A stretch of DNA of 64,000 nt from VYFG01 sp965203365 (GTDB lineage Bacteria > Pseudomonadota > Gammaproteobacteria > Arenicellales > Poriferihabitantaceae). Location: assembly GCA_965203365.1 (NCBI GenBank), contig OZ241878.1, forward strand, positions 496,001 through 560,000, written 5' to 3'. The number at the start of each line of letters is the position of its first letter. Position 1 is the first letter of the stretch. A model generated the notes under the pieces. It made no database searches. It worked only from the letters and a program-made list of their open reading frames with translations, and had not been told where the DNA came from. This document shows, one piece after another, positions 44,213 to 52,743 of the stretch. The position numbers and the translations under genes are program-made.

Positions 44213-45471
44213 CAGCAATTCCCGCCAAGGACATTCCCGCGTGGATTCGGCGGGATTTCCGGGTGCAGAGACATGCGTGGGCAGCCTGCGAACAGGGCGG
44301 TTCCTCCGACGAATTACCGGATCGGCGGTTGACCACTAGATGCCCTGAAGAACCGGCCGATCACCCATTCGGTCACGGCATCAAGTCAGGCGGTGTCGAA
44401 GGTCACCCGATCGGGCTTTGGGTGCCCGAACGCGATGCCCTGATACAATGTCTCCCCGTCCGGGATGTGCAATCCCATGAACAGTCCGCGCAGCCGCTCC
44501 CACACCGGGCTCCCGAACTGCCCGCCTTCGCCCGGGTAGCCCAAAACAGCGAGCCGCATCGCGGCGGCACCGGATCAATGAGAACCGCCCGCCTCATCAG
44601 TTGGGCGAACCCCGTCGCCCGATGCCGCCGGCCGTGACCGAAGTGGTGTTCAAAGCCGTCGCCGGGGGGCTTCAGGGGTTTGAAGGGTTGATTCCCGATG
44701 CGCCAGCGGGCCCGTCCCCCCCCCCCGCCTCAGATCATAGGCGTTGGACGCCGTGACCGCCCGGTCCGTGACCCAACAGAAGTGCCGTATCCGGCCGTGC
44801 GGGCGGACCGCCCGGCAGGCCAGGAAATTCACCTTAAGATCCGGATGCGCGTGATTCAGCGGCACGCCTTTCAGGAACCGGAAGCAGAACCGATGGCCGT
44901 CGTTCTTCCTCTCCACGGTGCGGGTCGCCGCCCAAACGCAGGCCCGGTGGTACTGCCATTGCGGTGATGTTGCTCGCCGCAGTGATCACCATGCACTGTC
45001 TTCGATGAGAAAACCCCCGCGCCGTTCACCGACAGCAGGCGGTGGCCCAGCCCGGTGAAGCCCGCCAGACCCTGCCCCGCTGCCCGGCGGCAACCACCTG
45101 CTTGAAGGCGCAGCGGACCGAGCGTGGGTCCACTGGGTCCAGGCGCTCACGCAGGGCCGACTCCGATGGCGCACGGACCACTCCGTACAGCTTCCTGAGG
45201 GTCGACCGGATGCGGTTCTCGTCTCGCGCATCGGGCTCGAAGCGCAACAGCGACGGGTATTTCAGGCGGAACCTGGCCCGTGCCGACATCCGGCCGTCCG
45301 TCAGGCCCAGGCCCCGGCTGGTGACGGGGTCTTGGGCATGGTTCATCATCCGATAGAGAGAAAACGACCTTGGCATACCGCTTGTTGATGAACAGTCTGC
45401 GAAAGGATTTTTTCAGTCCTCTGCCCCCCCCCCCGGATTGACTGGCCTCCCGGATTTAGCGGGAATTGCTG
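44213..45471 (-). mobile_element. DDE transposable element (ISNCY-type guess) with 9-bp target duplication
   Basis: Ends are CAGCAATTCCCGCC at 44213 and, inverted, GCGGGAATTGCTG at 45459-45471. The bases TACACGGAC directly precede the left end (44204-44212) and directly follow the right end (45472-45480), a perfect 9-bp target-site duplication. The element is about 1259 bp and its transposase is decayed. Confidence 0.85.
44381..45376 (-). pseudogene. transposase of the 44.2-45.5 kb element, degenerate
   Basis: Leftward frames contain LKVNFLACRAVRPHGRI, FCWVTDRAVTASNAYDLRRG, FRFLKGVPLNHAHPDLKVNF and an N-terminal piece MPRSFSLYRMMNHAQDP... VDPRSVRCAFKQVVAA. These correspond to blocks of the 20.4-21.3 kb transposase, but are split over frames and several hundred bases of the middle are missing. 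Two poly-C runs (44716-44724 and 45424-45434) may mark slippage sites. Confidence 0.65.
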
Positions 45472-45497
45472 TACACGGACCGAGTAATTCCCACGGA

Positions 45498-45614
45498 TCA
45501 GCCAACCCGGTCGGTTAGTTTCCAACAGTCAACATATTCTCGAAGCACATCATCGAAAGCGGATACAAAGGCATCCAAATCGGTCTCGGTATGGGATAGC
45601 ATCAGGGAGCCGAT
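45498..45614 (-). pseudogene. C-terminal remnant of class-III aminotransferase
   Basis: Reading leftward: IGSLMLSHTETDLDAFVSAF, then DDVLREYVDCWKLTDRVG and a stop at 45498. The pattern matches the C-terminal helix of glutamate-1-semialdehyde-like aminotransferases and may be the lost end of the gene whose N-terminal part is at 48179-48950, same strand. An upstream in-frame stop at 45615 shows that it is not translated. If so, about 2.6 kb of foreign DNA (45615-48178) lies inside the gene. Confidence 0.6.
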
Positions 45615-46065
45615 TTAAGTGCCATGGCCTTCCAGTGCGCATTCCTAGCCCCGGCCGAGAAGACAGTCGGGAGGGCATGCGTCTTTACCAGCAGCACTGG
45701 ATAAAATACTCGGCAGCGGTCAAATCGGTTTTGTGTCGGAACTGAATCCTCAGACCGCTCCCGGCTCGGCGATGGCATTTGCGAGCGCCTTTTTCTTTTT
45801 GGTTCGTCGAAACGCCGTAACAACCTTGTTGCGGGCACTGTGACGGCTACTAGAAACGGGCTACTTGAAATAGTCACCTGGAAGAAAAGCGTCCTGCTTT
45901 CCAAAAAGTCTGCGAAAAGATTTTTTGCCAGTCCCCTGATCCCCACGGATTTGCTGATCCGGTAGGCTTGGCGGGAATTGCTGATAGTTCCATATTAATA
46001 TAGAATTAATGTATATTTAATTGTTGATTTTGGCAAAAAATGTCATTTTAAGATCAAAAAACATC
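45615..46065. other. mosaic region upstream of the AAA/RloB pair with a solo element end
   Basis: No gene is supported. 45901-45983 is a second right end (CCAAAAAGTCTGCGAAAAGA ... GCGGGAATTGCTG) of the element at 44213, a solo relic. The stretch 45985-46065 is strikingly AT-rich (ATTAATATAGAATTAATG, ATATTTAATTG), unlike the flanking genome, and probably contains the promoter of the AAA gene. Confidence 0.55.
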
Positions 46066-47343
46066 ATGCTAATCGAATTTAGTGTAACTAACTATCGCTC
46101 CTTCCGGGATCGCCAGGAGTTCAGCCTCGTCAAGGCCAAGGGCGACGAACTATTGAACACGAACACCATCCAAGTGGATGAACCGAGCAAGATCAGCCTG
46201 CTCAGATCTGCAGTTATCTATGGCCCGAATGCTGGTGGCAAATCCAATTTTCTGCTGGCGTTGCAGGTCATGAAGAAAATCGTATTGGAATCGGCGACAG
46301 CGCTGCAGCATGGTGACAACCTCCCCGTGGTTCCGTTTCGTCTGGATCCGGCCGCACGAAAGTCCCCGAGCGAATTCGAGGTGACCTTCCTTGTGGACGG
46401 TGTCCGCTACCAGTATGGCTTTGCCGCCACAGATAAGCGGATTCACGAGGAGTGGTTGCTCGCCTATCCCAGAGGCAGGCCACAGCACTGGCTCGGGCGA
46501 AGATGGGATGAGTCGGCCCGCAGCTACGCTTGGGAGCTTGGCAACCGTCTCATTGGTGAGAAACAGCTATGGAAAGGTTCGACACGGGAGAACGCCCTGT
46601 TTCTTTCGACTGCTGTGCAACTCAACAGCGAACAGCTGAAGCCAGTCTATGACTGGTTCAGGCGCACCTTGCATACGGCAAACATCGCCAGCTGGGGACC
46701 GGATTTCAGCGCTTCGCTTTGCGAAGAGGATGCCGCGGGGAAATCACGTGTTATAGATTTCCTGCGTGCGGCAGATCTGGGCATCCAGGATGTTGTCGTA
46801 GAAAAGAAACCGTTTGATACCGACGACTTGCCAGACGATATGCCTGACTCTATGAAAAAAGAGATCGGTAACAGGTTAAAGGGGAAGCAGTTTCTTGAAA
46901 TCAGGACGTCACATAAGGATATCGAAGGCAGGGTTGAGAATTTTGCCTTTGAAGACGAATCTGGTGGGACCCAAAAGCTGTTCGCCCTTGCCGGTCCCTG
47001 GATCCACGGCTTCGACAACGGATTCGTGCTGTGCATTGATGAACTGCATGACAATCTGCACCCTCACCTAGTGCAATTCCTGGTCAAATTGTTTCATTCT
47101 GATGAGACAAATCCGAAAAATGCGCAGTTGGTCTTCACTACTCATGAAACCTCGATTCTCAATCAAAAGGTATTCCGGCGCGATCAGGTCTGGTTCTGTG
47201 AGAAAGCCGAAGACCACGCAACAAGGCTTTATCCGCTGACAGACTTCAGTCCTCGAAAGAGGCGCGAAAACCTGGAACTGGCATACCTTGCCGGACGATA
47301 TGGGGCTTTGCCCTACGTGCGCTCACTGCGCCTGAATGACTGA
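46066..47343 (+). CDS. AAA family ATPase (AAA_21/RloA-like), first gene of an AAA/RloB defence pair
   Basis: A 425-residue ABC-type ATPase of the OLD/RloA group. It starts MLIEFSVTNYRSFRDRQEFS, Walker A is GPNAGGKSN (53-61), and a signature-like ESGGTQKLFALAGPW precedes the Walker B GFVLCIDELHDNLHPHLVQF and the H-loop VFTTHETSIL. The ATG at 46066 was chosen over upstream starts because the conserved NYRSF strand begins there. Its stop overlaps the RloB start (TGATG). Such pairs (RloA/RloB, AbiLi/AbiLii by memory) act in phage defence. Confidence 0.87.
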   Translation: MLIEFSVTNYRSFRDRQEFSLVKAKGDELLNTNTIQVDEPSKISLLRSAVIYGPNAGGKSNFLLALQVMKKIVLESATALQHGDNLPVVPFRLDPAARKSPSEFEVTFLVDGVRYQYGFAATDKRIHEEWLLAYPRGRPQHWLGRRWDESARSYAWELGNRLIGEKQLWKGSTRENALFLSTAVQLNSEQLKPVYDWFRRTLHTANIASWGPDFSASLCEEDAAGKSRVIDFLRAADLGIQDVVVEKKPFDTDDLPDDMPDSMKKEIGNRLKGKQFLEIRTSHKDIEGRVENFAFEDESGGTQKLFALAGPWIHGFDNGFVLCIDELHDNLHPHLVQFLVKLFHSDETNPKNAQLVFTTHETSILNQKVFRRDQVWFCEKAEDHATRLYPLTDFSPRKRRENLELAYLAGRYGALPYVRSLRLND

Positions 47344-48013
47344 TGGGAACGGACAATCTGTTCCACAAGCGAAGGGCAAAAAAGGCTGCGGATCTCAAGC
47401 GGAAAAAAGCCATCAGGCAGCCTTACCCCAAGGTGTTGGTCGTTTGCGAGGGCGAAAAAACCGAACCCCGCTATTTTGCCGGTTTGAAGGACCATTACCA
47501 CCTCAACAGCGCCAATATCGAGATTTGTGGTGACTGCGGATCAGAGCCGCTCAAAATCTTCCATGAAGCCCGGGACCGTTACCGGGATGAGAAAGCCAAC
47601 GGGGATCCCTTTGATCGTGTCTACTGCGTATTCGATAAAGACAGCCATGGCACTTATCAACGGGCCATGGTGTGATGCAATCTGTTACACCCAGGAACAC
47701 GTTTTTCGCCATCAACTCGGTACCCTGCTTCGAATACTGGCTGCTGCTTCATTTCAAAGATACGACCAAGCCCTATTCCCCCTTGCCGCAGAACAGCGCA
47801 TGCAATCAGGTGTTGACAGACCTCAGAATATACTTGCCAGGCTATTCAAAGGGAAACAATGGGATTTTCTCGCTGCTCGTGGATAAAATGGATTTTGCAA
47901 CCAAGAATGCTGAATGCGCCGCTCAAATTGCCGGGGAAGCCGGTACCGACAATCCGTCAACACGCGTACATGAACTGGTGGGGTATCTGCGGCATATCAA
48001 GGGACAGCCATAA
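47343..48013 (+). pseudogene. RloB family protein with one frameshift (possibly still functional by frameshifting)
   Basis: The first 110 codons (47343-47672) encode FHKRRAKKAADLKRKKA, VLVVCEGEKTEPRYFAGL and VYCVFDKDSHGTYQ, ending at TGA 47673. The second part continues in the -1 frame from 47672 (TFFAINSVPCFEYWLLLHF, YLPGYSKGNNGIFSLL, NPSTRVHELVGYLRHIKG) to 48013. Together these are the conserved blocks of RloB, a Toprim/nuclease-like protein partnered with the AAA ATPase. About 15-20 residues that normally connect the halves appear missing, so a small deletion is likelier than programmed frameshifting. A sequencing error is not excluded. Confidence 0.7.
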
Positions 48014-48178
48014 TCCGATGCCTTTCAACCGGGCACTGTTGACTCAACCGGGAAGTGGTCGCGCATGACCCGGTAGTTTTCGACGAAGAGTGACAGGATC
48101 AGATATCCCTCCCAGAGCTTGTGGGTTCCCGGCAGCGGTTGCCGTTTCGATGGAATAAAGCTGGCGAGGCAGCGGCGC

Positions 48179-48950
48179 ACCTCCTGGAGCAAGGCGTGAA
48201 GTCATAACTTCATCAAAGATCAGGAGGATGCGAGCCTGTTGGCTTTCCTCCCGCAACATCTGCAAAAACTCCGGCTCGGCAGGCAGGCAGCCGCCGAGCC
48301 CAGCATCGGTTCCACCAGGATACAGGCCAGCGAATCGGCATGAGATCGGATCAGGTTCCGAGTGGGTTCGATCTGATTGAACCTTCCCAGCACAAATTCA
48401 TAAGGTGCATTGATGGGGATGCCCCACCCCCGAAATACAGCAAGCCACCATGCATGACCATGACTTTGCCCCGACCAGAATGATGACGGGCGGTGGCGAT
48501 GGACATCAGATTCGCCTCGGTGCCCGAGTTGGTGAAGCGAACGGAGTCAATCGAAGGGAATCGCCGACAGATCAGTTCCGCCAGACGGACTTCATGCGGG
48601 TTGTGAGCACTGAGGTTGATCCCATGATCCAGAGCCCTGTCAATGGCAGTTCGGATCACGGGGTCCGAATGGCCGAACAGTCCGGCGGTATATTCCCCCA
48701 GGAGATTCAGGAATGCGTGACCGTCTGCATCGGTGATGTAGGCGCCGTGGCCGGAGAGGATGCGAAGGGGAAACGGGTCGTGAAACAGCACGCTTCGTGT
48801 GTTGCCACCGGGCATGAACTGTCGGGCCCGACGATGTGCAGATTGAGACTTCGGATGCTGGCTGACATATCGCGCACGCGCTTTCGCCAAGGCGTCCTCA
48901 AGATGAGGTCGATCGGTGTCTGGGAGCGAAATGGCTGATATTGCGTTCAA
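48179..48950 (-). pseudogene. class-III aminotransferase (glutamate-1-semialdehyde type), N-terminal part, broken
   Basis: The ATG at 48950 overlaps the HDAC-like stop. Blocks: RRARQFMPGGNTRSVLFHDP, ADGHAFLNLLGEYTAGLFGH, VRFTNSGTEANLMSIATARH, then a frame break near 48351; in other frames CILVEPMLGG and RILLIFDEVMTSRLAPGG follow. The gene ends abruptly near 48179 before the PLP lysine region. A C-terminal remnant (45498-45614) lies beyond the AAA/RloB pair, so the insertion probably killed it. It would have completed an operon with the HDAC-like and amidase genes. Confidence 0.8.
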
Positions 48951-49975
48951 CGGCCTTCAAATCCGGTCAGGACATTCACTGTGTTGATGCCAATTTCCTC
49001 CACCGCATAACCACCTTCCATGAGGAACAGGGTCGGAAGATTCAGTTCCGCTATGACGCCCCCATAGCGCTGAAAGTCTTCGCTGGTGAGTCGAAAAAAG
49101 GAAATCGGGTCATGTTCGAAGGTATCCACCCCGAGTGAGATCACCAGGGAGTCTGGTGAAAATCGCCGGATTTTTTGGCAGGCATCGGTGAGCGCTTCGC
49201 ACCACGTTTCATAGGCTGTGCCGGGGCCCATGGGATAATTGTGGTTATACTCTTCACCGGTCCCGGTCCCGGTTTCATCGGCATAACCGAGAAAGTGCGG
49301 AAACGCGGCTCTGGGATCGCCATGCAGTGAGACGAACAGGACATCCTTGCGGCCGTAGAAGATGCTCTGCGTGCCGTTGCCGTGGTGAAAGTCCACATCC
49401 AGGATCGCGACTCTGGATGCTCCCTGGTCCAGAAATGCCTGGGCACACACGGCAGCGTTGTTGATGAAGCAATACCCTCCATACTGATCCTGGGAAGCAT
49501 GATGTCCCGGCGGACGGCAAAGGGCAAAGACCGCATCTTCGTCCCTTCCGACTTTGGACTGCGCCGTGAGTGCCACATTCACACTGGCCCGTGCGGCAGG
49601 CCAGGTCCCTTCGCTGATCGAAGTTTCCAGCGCCATGGCATAGTAACCCATGCGGCCCTCAATATGATCCGGAATGCGTTGCTGCATCCCGCGGGCCGGA
49701 AACACACAGGGGATCGCCTCGCCTCGAAATCCCTCTGCCTGCCAATCGATCCAGCACGAATGCAGGAAGTCGACGAATCCCGGATCGTGCACTCGCAGGA
49801 CGGGATCAAGACTGAAGTCTTCGGGCGTAATGATCTCTCCGAGATGCACTTCCTGGATGCGGTCAAGCACATATTGCATGCGCTCCGGACACTCGAAGGG
49901 TGGGACCAGTTCCCCTCCATACAACTCGGTTTTCGCGTTTCGCAGGGCATGGTCGGCACTGTAGACGGTCAACAT
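48947..49975 (-). CDS. histone deacetylase superfamily protein, acetylpolyamine amidohydrolase-like
   Basis: About 342 residues from the ATG at 49975. FALCRPPGHHASQDQYGGYC gives the HH catalytic pair, VAILDVDFHHGNGTQ the zinc Asp and His, SLGVDTFEHDP the second zinc Asp and MEGGYAVEEIG the active-site glycine/tyrosine loop. Length and the QDQYGGYCFINN motif fit bacterial acetylpolyamine deacetylases (AphA-like), zinc enzymes that release acetate from acetylputrescine or related amides. It lies 31 bases after the amidase stop and overlaps the aminotransferase start, so they form one operon. Confidence 0.9.
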   Translation of the reverse strand: MLTVYSADHALRNAKTELYGGELVPPFECPERMQYVLDRIQEVHLGEIITPEDFSLDPVLRVHDPGFVDFLHSCWIDWQAEGFRGEAIPCVFPARGMQQRIPDHIEGRMGYYAMALETSISEGTWPAARASVNVALTAQSKVGRDEDAVFALCRPPGHHASQDQYGGYCFINNAAVCAQAFLDQGASRVAILDVDFHHGNGTQSIFYGRKDVLFVSLHGDPRAAFPHFLGYADETGTGTGEEYNHNYPMGPGTAYETWCEALTDACQKIRRFSPDSLVISLGVDTFEHDPISFFRLTSEDFQRYGGVIAELNLPTLFLMEGGYAVEEIGINTVNVLTGFEGR

Positions 49976-50006
49976 ATCATCCTCCAGGTCGTGTCGGGTA
50001 ATGGGT

Positions 50007-51446
50007 TCATCGAGCAAGCGTTTCGGCCTCGGTCCGCCAGTTGGGTATGGCATTGGCATGAGCCTCGAAAACCTTGCCCGCCTCAATCACCTTGTGGTCC
50101 GCATAGGTGCGGGCGACCAACTGAATGCTGGTGGGGACTCCATTTTGGCCTAATCCCGAAGGGACGGCCAGGGCTGGGCAGCGACTCAGCAGGTTGAATG
50201 GATAGGTCAGGGACCAGTGTTCTTCGTCGGTGGTGACGGTTTGGTGATTGATCGTGACTTCGCTGTCCGGCCAGGTGAATTCCGCCGGGATCCGGTTGGT
50301 GGCCAGGGTGGGGCAGACAAACAGATCGTAATGATCCATCATTGGCCCAAACGTTCGATACATATTCACCATGGTTTGCAGGGAATGAAGGTAGTCGGTC
50401 GGGGTGGACTGACCTGCCCGCTCAAGAAAGAAAATAGCGTAGTCGGTCAGGTCTTGGCGATGTGTGTCCAGCAGCGAAGCGAAGGTCACCGCCCAGTTAT
50501 GGGACCAATACGCATGGGCTGCGTCAATGATGTCAGGACTCCATCCGAGGTCGACATGGGTTACGGAAGCGCCCAATGCACGAAACCGGTCCAATGCCTG
50601 CAGCGTATTGCGTTCCACATCCTGATCGATCTCCATGAACCCGAGATCCATCGACCAGGCGATCTTCCAGCCCTGAAGGTCGGAAAGAACGTGATCCGGG
50701 TCCAGCCGGACACGGCGGCGCAAAGTGGCGATATCCTGATTGTGTGGCCCGGAGATCACGTTTTGCATCAACGCAATGTCGTGGACCGAACGGGCCATGG
50801 GGCCGGAATGACTGCAAAAATCCAGATTGAAAACCGGCACCTCGGGGTTGCGGCCATAAGGCGGCTTGTACCCCACCACACCGCACTGTGCGGCAGGAAT
50901 CCGGATGGATCCGCCGATATCCGTACCGGTGCCCAGTGTAGCCATGCCTGCGGCCAGAGCCGCACCGGTTCCCCCGGAGGAACCGCCGGGGGTCAGATCC
51001 AGTTTCCAGGGATTGCGCGTCACTCCGAAAAGCCGGGAATGGCACGAGCCCAGCAGGCAGAACTCCGGTGTGGCTGTCTTGGCAATCGGAATGGCCCCGG
51101 CTCGCAGCAGACGGTCAATGATGACATCCGATTCATCATCCACACGATCCTGGAAGACCAGGGAGGAAGAGGTACGGCGCTTTCCCCGCAGGCGCAATTC
51201 ATCCTTGATCGCTACCGGCAACCCCTCCAGTGGGCGTGGGCGACCTTTGCGGTAACGTTTTTCCGCTGCACCGGCCGCCTCAAGGGCTTCGTCGTAATAG
51301 GAGTCCGTAAATGCATTGACAGAAGGCTGCAGCGTCTCTGCCCGTTGTATGATGGCTTGCATCAGTTCCACGGGTGAGAGGTCACCACAGCGGAAATGGC
51401 CCAATGCCTCGAGGCCAGTGAGATAACACAGTTCGGCGCCGCTCAT
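50007..51446 (-). CDS. amidase signature (AS) family enzyme
   Basis: A 479-residue AS-family hydrolase. The catalytic Lys lies in GLPVAIKDELRLRG, and the signature GGSSGGTGAALAAGMATLGT with DIGGSIRIPAAQCG supplies the Ser-cisSer pair. It resembles GatA, but lacks gatB/gatC neighbours, so a stand-alone amidase is more likely, hydrolysing a small amide. Start overlaps a preceding short frame by four bases (ATGA). Context with the HDAC-like deacetylase suggests amide nitrogen or polyamine catabolism. Confidence 0.93.
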   Translation of the reverse strand: MSGAELCYLTGLEALGHFRCGDLSPVELMQAIIQRAETLQPSVNAFTDSYYDEALEAAGAAEKRYRKGRPRPLEGLPVAIKDELRLRGKRRTSSSLVFQDRVDDESDVIIDRLLRAGAIPIAKTATPEFCLLGSCHSRLFGVTRNPWKLDLTPGGSSGGTGAALAAGMATLGTGTDIGGSIRIPAAQCGVVGYKPPYGRNPEVPVFNLDFCSHSGPMARSVHDIALMQNVISGPHNQDIATLRRRVRLDPDHVLSDLQGWKIAWSMDLGFMEIDQDVERNTLQALDRFRALGASVTHVDLGWSPDIIDAAHAYWSHNWAVTFASLLDTHRQDLTDYAIFFLERAGQSTPTDYLHSLQTMVNMYRTFGPMMDHYDLFVCPTLATNRIPAEFTWPDSEVTINHQTVTTDEEHWSLTYPFNLLSRCPALAVPSGLGQNGVPTSIQLVARTYADHKVIEAGKVFEAHANAIPNWRTEAETLAR

Positions 51447-51637
51447 GGGTTCAGTGCGGGTTGATTTGCAGAAAGGATAGGCAGAACTTCCCCCCCAACT
51501 TTCGGACTGAACTGATGGTCATAAATTGAACAAATCTCCTGCCCGGTTATCAGTTGACGATTCTGGCGATGGCCCAAGCGACGCCAACTCCGTGCAAGCA
51601 GTTCTCCCATATCGGCACTCACATGCATGGAATTCAC
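51443..51637 (-). CDS. doubtful short frame coupled to the amidase gene
   Basis: A 64-codon frame that stops inside the amidase start (ATGA overlap). No family resemblance is seen and it may simply be leader sequence. The alternative start at the Met ten residues in (MGELLARSWRRLGH) is no better supported. Kept at low confidence because coupling-type overlap is unusual for noise. Confidence 0.2.
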   Translation of the reverse strand: MNSMHVSADMGELLARSWRRLGHRQNRQLITGQEICSIYDHQFSPKVGGEVLPILSANQPALNP

Positions 51638-51676
51638 ACACCATGAAGTCCGGATGGCGCAATCATTCGGCTGGCT

Positions 51677-52561
51677 TCATGAGGTGGTCGTTGGTTCGAC
51701 CATGGAGGTGATGCAGCGTTGGGCATCACCCAGATTGATCCGTTCCTGAAGCAGAGTGGCCGCAGACCGTGTCAGGGCGAGATGCACACCGAGATCGGCT
51801 GCGGTGTCAGCGGCACCTCGCAAGTCTTTCAGCATGGTTTCGATCTTGATGGAAACCGGTGTTTCCCGCCGGTTGGCCATGCGGGGACCGAAAATCTGGA
51901 AAGGCAGCGAATCCGCAAATCCTCCCTGCAGGGCCTCGGGCAGCAAGGTGGAGTCGACTCCCGCCTCGCGGGCCAGACGAAATGCCTCTCCGATGGCCGT
52001 GATATTGCAACCGACGATGATCTGGTTGCAGAGCTTGGCCGTTTGGCCTGCCCCCACCGGTCCCATATGAGTAATGCGCTGGGACAGAGGGGACAGGACG
52101 GGTCGAACACGCTCCAGGATTTCGGCATCGCCTCCGACCATGATGACCAGTTCGCCCGTTTCGGCTCCGGGAACGCCTCCGGAGACTGGTGCATCCAACC
52201 ACGGCGTGCCAGAGGCTTGCTTGATTCGGCCAGCCAAGGATCGGGTGACATCCGGCGAGATGCTGGAAAGGTCCACCACGATTTTTCCAGCGTCCAGGCT
52301 GTCGATGAAATCGCTTTGGCCGATCACGGATTCCACTGCGTTGGTGTTGGCCAGACACAGCATGATGATGTCAGATGCGCCTGCCAGTTCGGCCGTGGAC
52401 TCACAAGCCACGGCACCCGCCGATGTCAGCGTTGGGAGCGGATGCGGACTGCGGTTCCAGATATGCACCTCGAAATTGGTCATCAATAGCCTCTGGACCA
52501 TGGGTTTGCCCATCAAGCCGAGGCCGATGAATCCGATCCGAGGAGAACCTTTAAGAGACAT
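51677..52561 (-). CDS. NAD(P)-dependent beta-hydroxyacid dehydrogenase (3-hydroxyisobutyrate dehydrogenase family)
   Basis: A 294-residue protein with the N-terminal Rossmann motif IGFIGLGLMGKPMVQRLL, the substrate-binding DAPVSGGVPGAETGEL, and the catalytic lysine region GPVGAGQTAKLCNQIIVG. These are the conserved features of 3-hydroxyisobutyrate/tartronate semialdehyde/6-phosphogluconate-type beta-hydroxyacid dehydrogenases. It oxidises a 3-hydroxy acid to a semialdehyde, which an aminotransferase such as the broken one downstream could use. Gene order (dehydrogenase, amidase, HDAC, aminotransferase, all leftward) suggests one pathway. Confidence 0.92.
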   Translation of the reverse strand: MSLKGSPRIGFIGLGLMGKPMVQRLLMTNFEVHIWNRSPHPLPTLTSAGAVACESTAELAGASDIIMLCLANTNAVESVIGQSDFIDSLDAGKIVVDLSSISPDVTRSLAGRIKQASGTPWLDAPVSGGVPGAETGELVIMVGGDAEILERVRPVLSPLSQRITHMGPVGAGQTAKLCNQIIVGCNITAIGEAFRLAREAGVDSTLLPEALQGGFADSLPFQIFGPRMANRRETPVSIKIETMLKDLRGAADTAADLGVHLALTRSAATLLQERINLGDAQRCITSMVEPTTTS

Positions 52562-52628
52562 AACAGTAGGAACTAGGGTCTGGCCGGGGGATGTGGCAAC
52601 GGATTATACATCGCGGGCTGATAGGTTG

Positions 52629-52660
52629 CCCCACTTCCAGTCTGAAGTAGACCACTCCCC
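52629..52660 (+). mobile_element. IS30-like left-end relic, copy D
   Basis: CCCCACTTCCAGTCTGAAGT at 52629, identical over 20 bases, plus the preceding TTG, to the left end of copy B 115 bases further on. Only the tip is present. It could be a footprint of an earlier insertion or a one-ended event. Confidence 0.7.
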
Positions 52661-52743
52661 AGTCATCCTGAAGACTTCGGACCCAGTCGTTTGAGAGCCT
52701 TCATGTGGCTGATCCATTATTGACAGTCGGTAGGCAATTGTTG

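Noticed and set aside
45602..45946. 114-codon minus-strand frame near the aminotransferase remnant
   Set aside because: It crosses the solo transposon end at 45901-45983 and has no family pattern, so it is fortuitous.
50217..51377. 386-codon plus-strand frame across the amidase gene
   Set aside because: Antisense to an amidase with an intact signature; no domain recognised.
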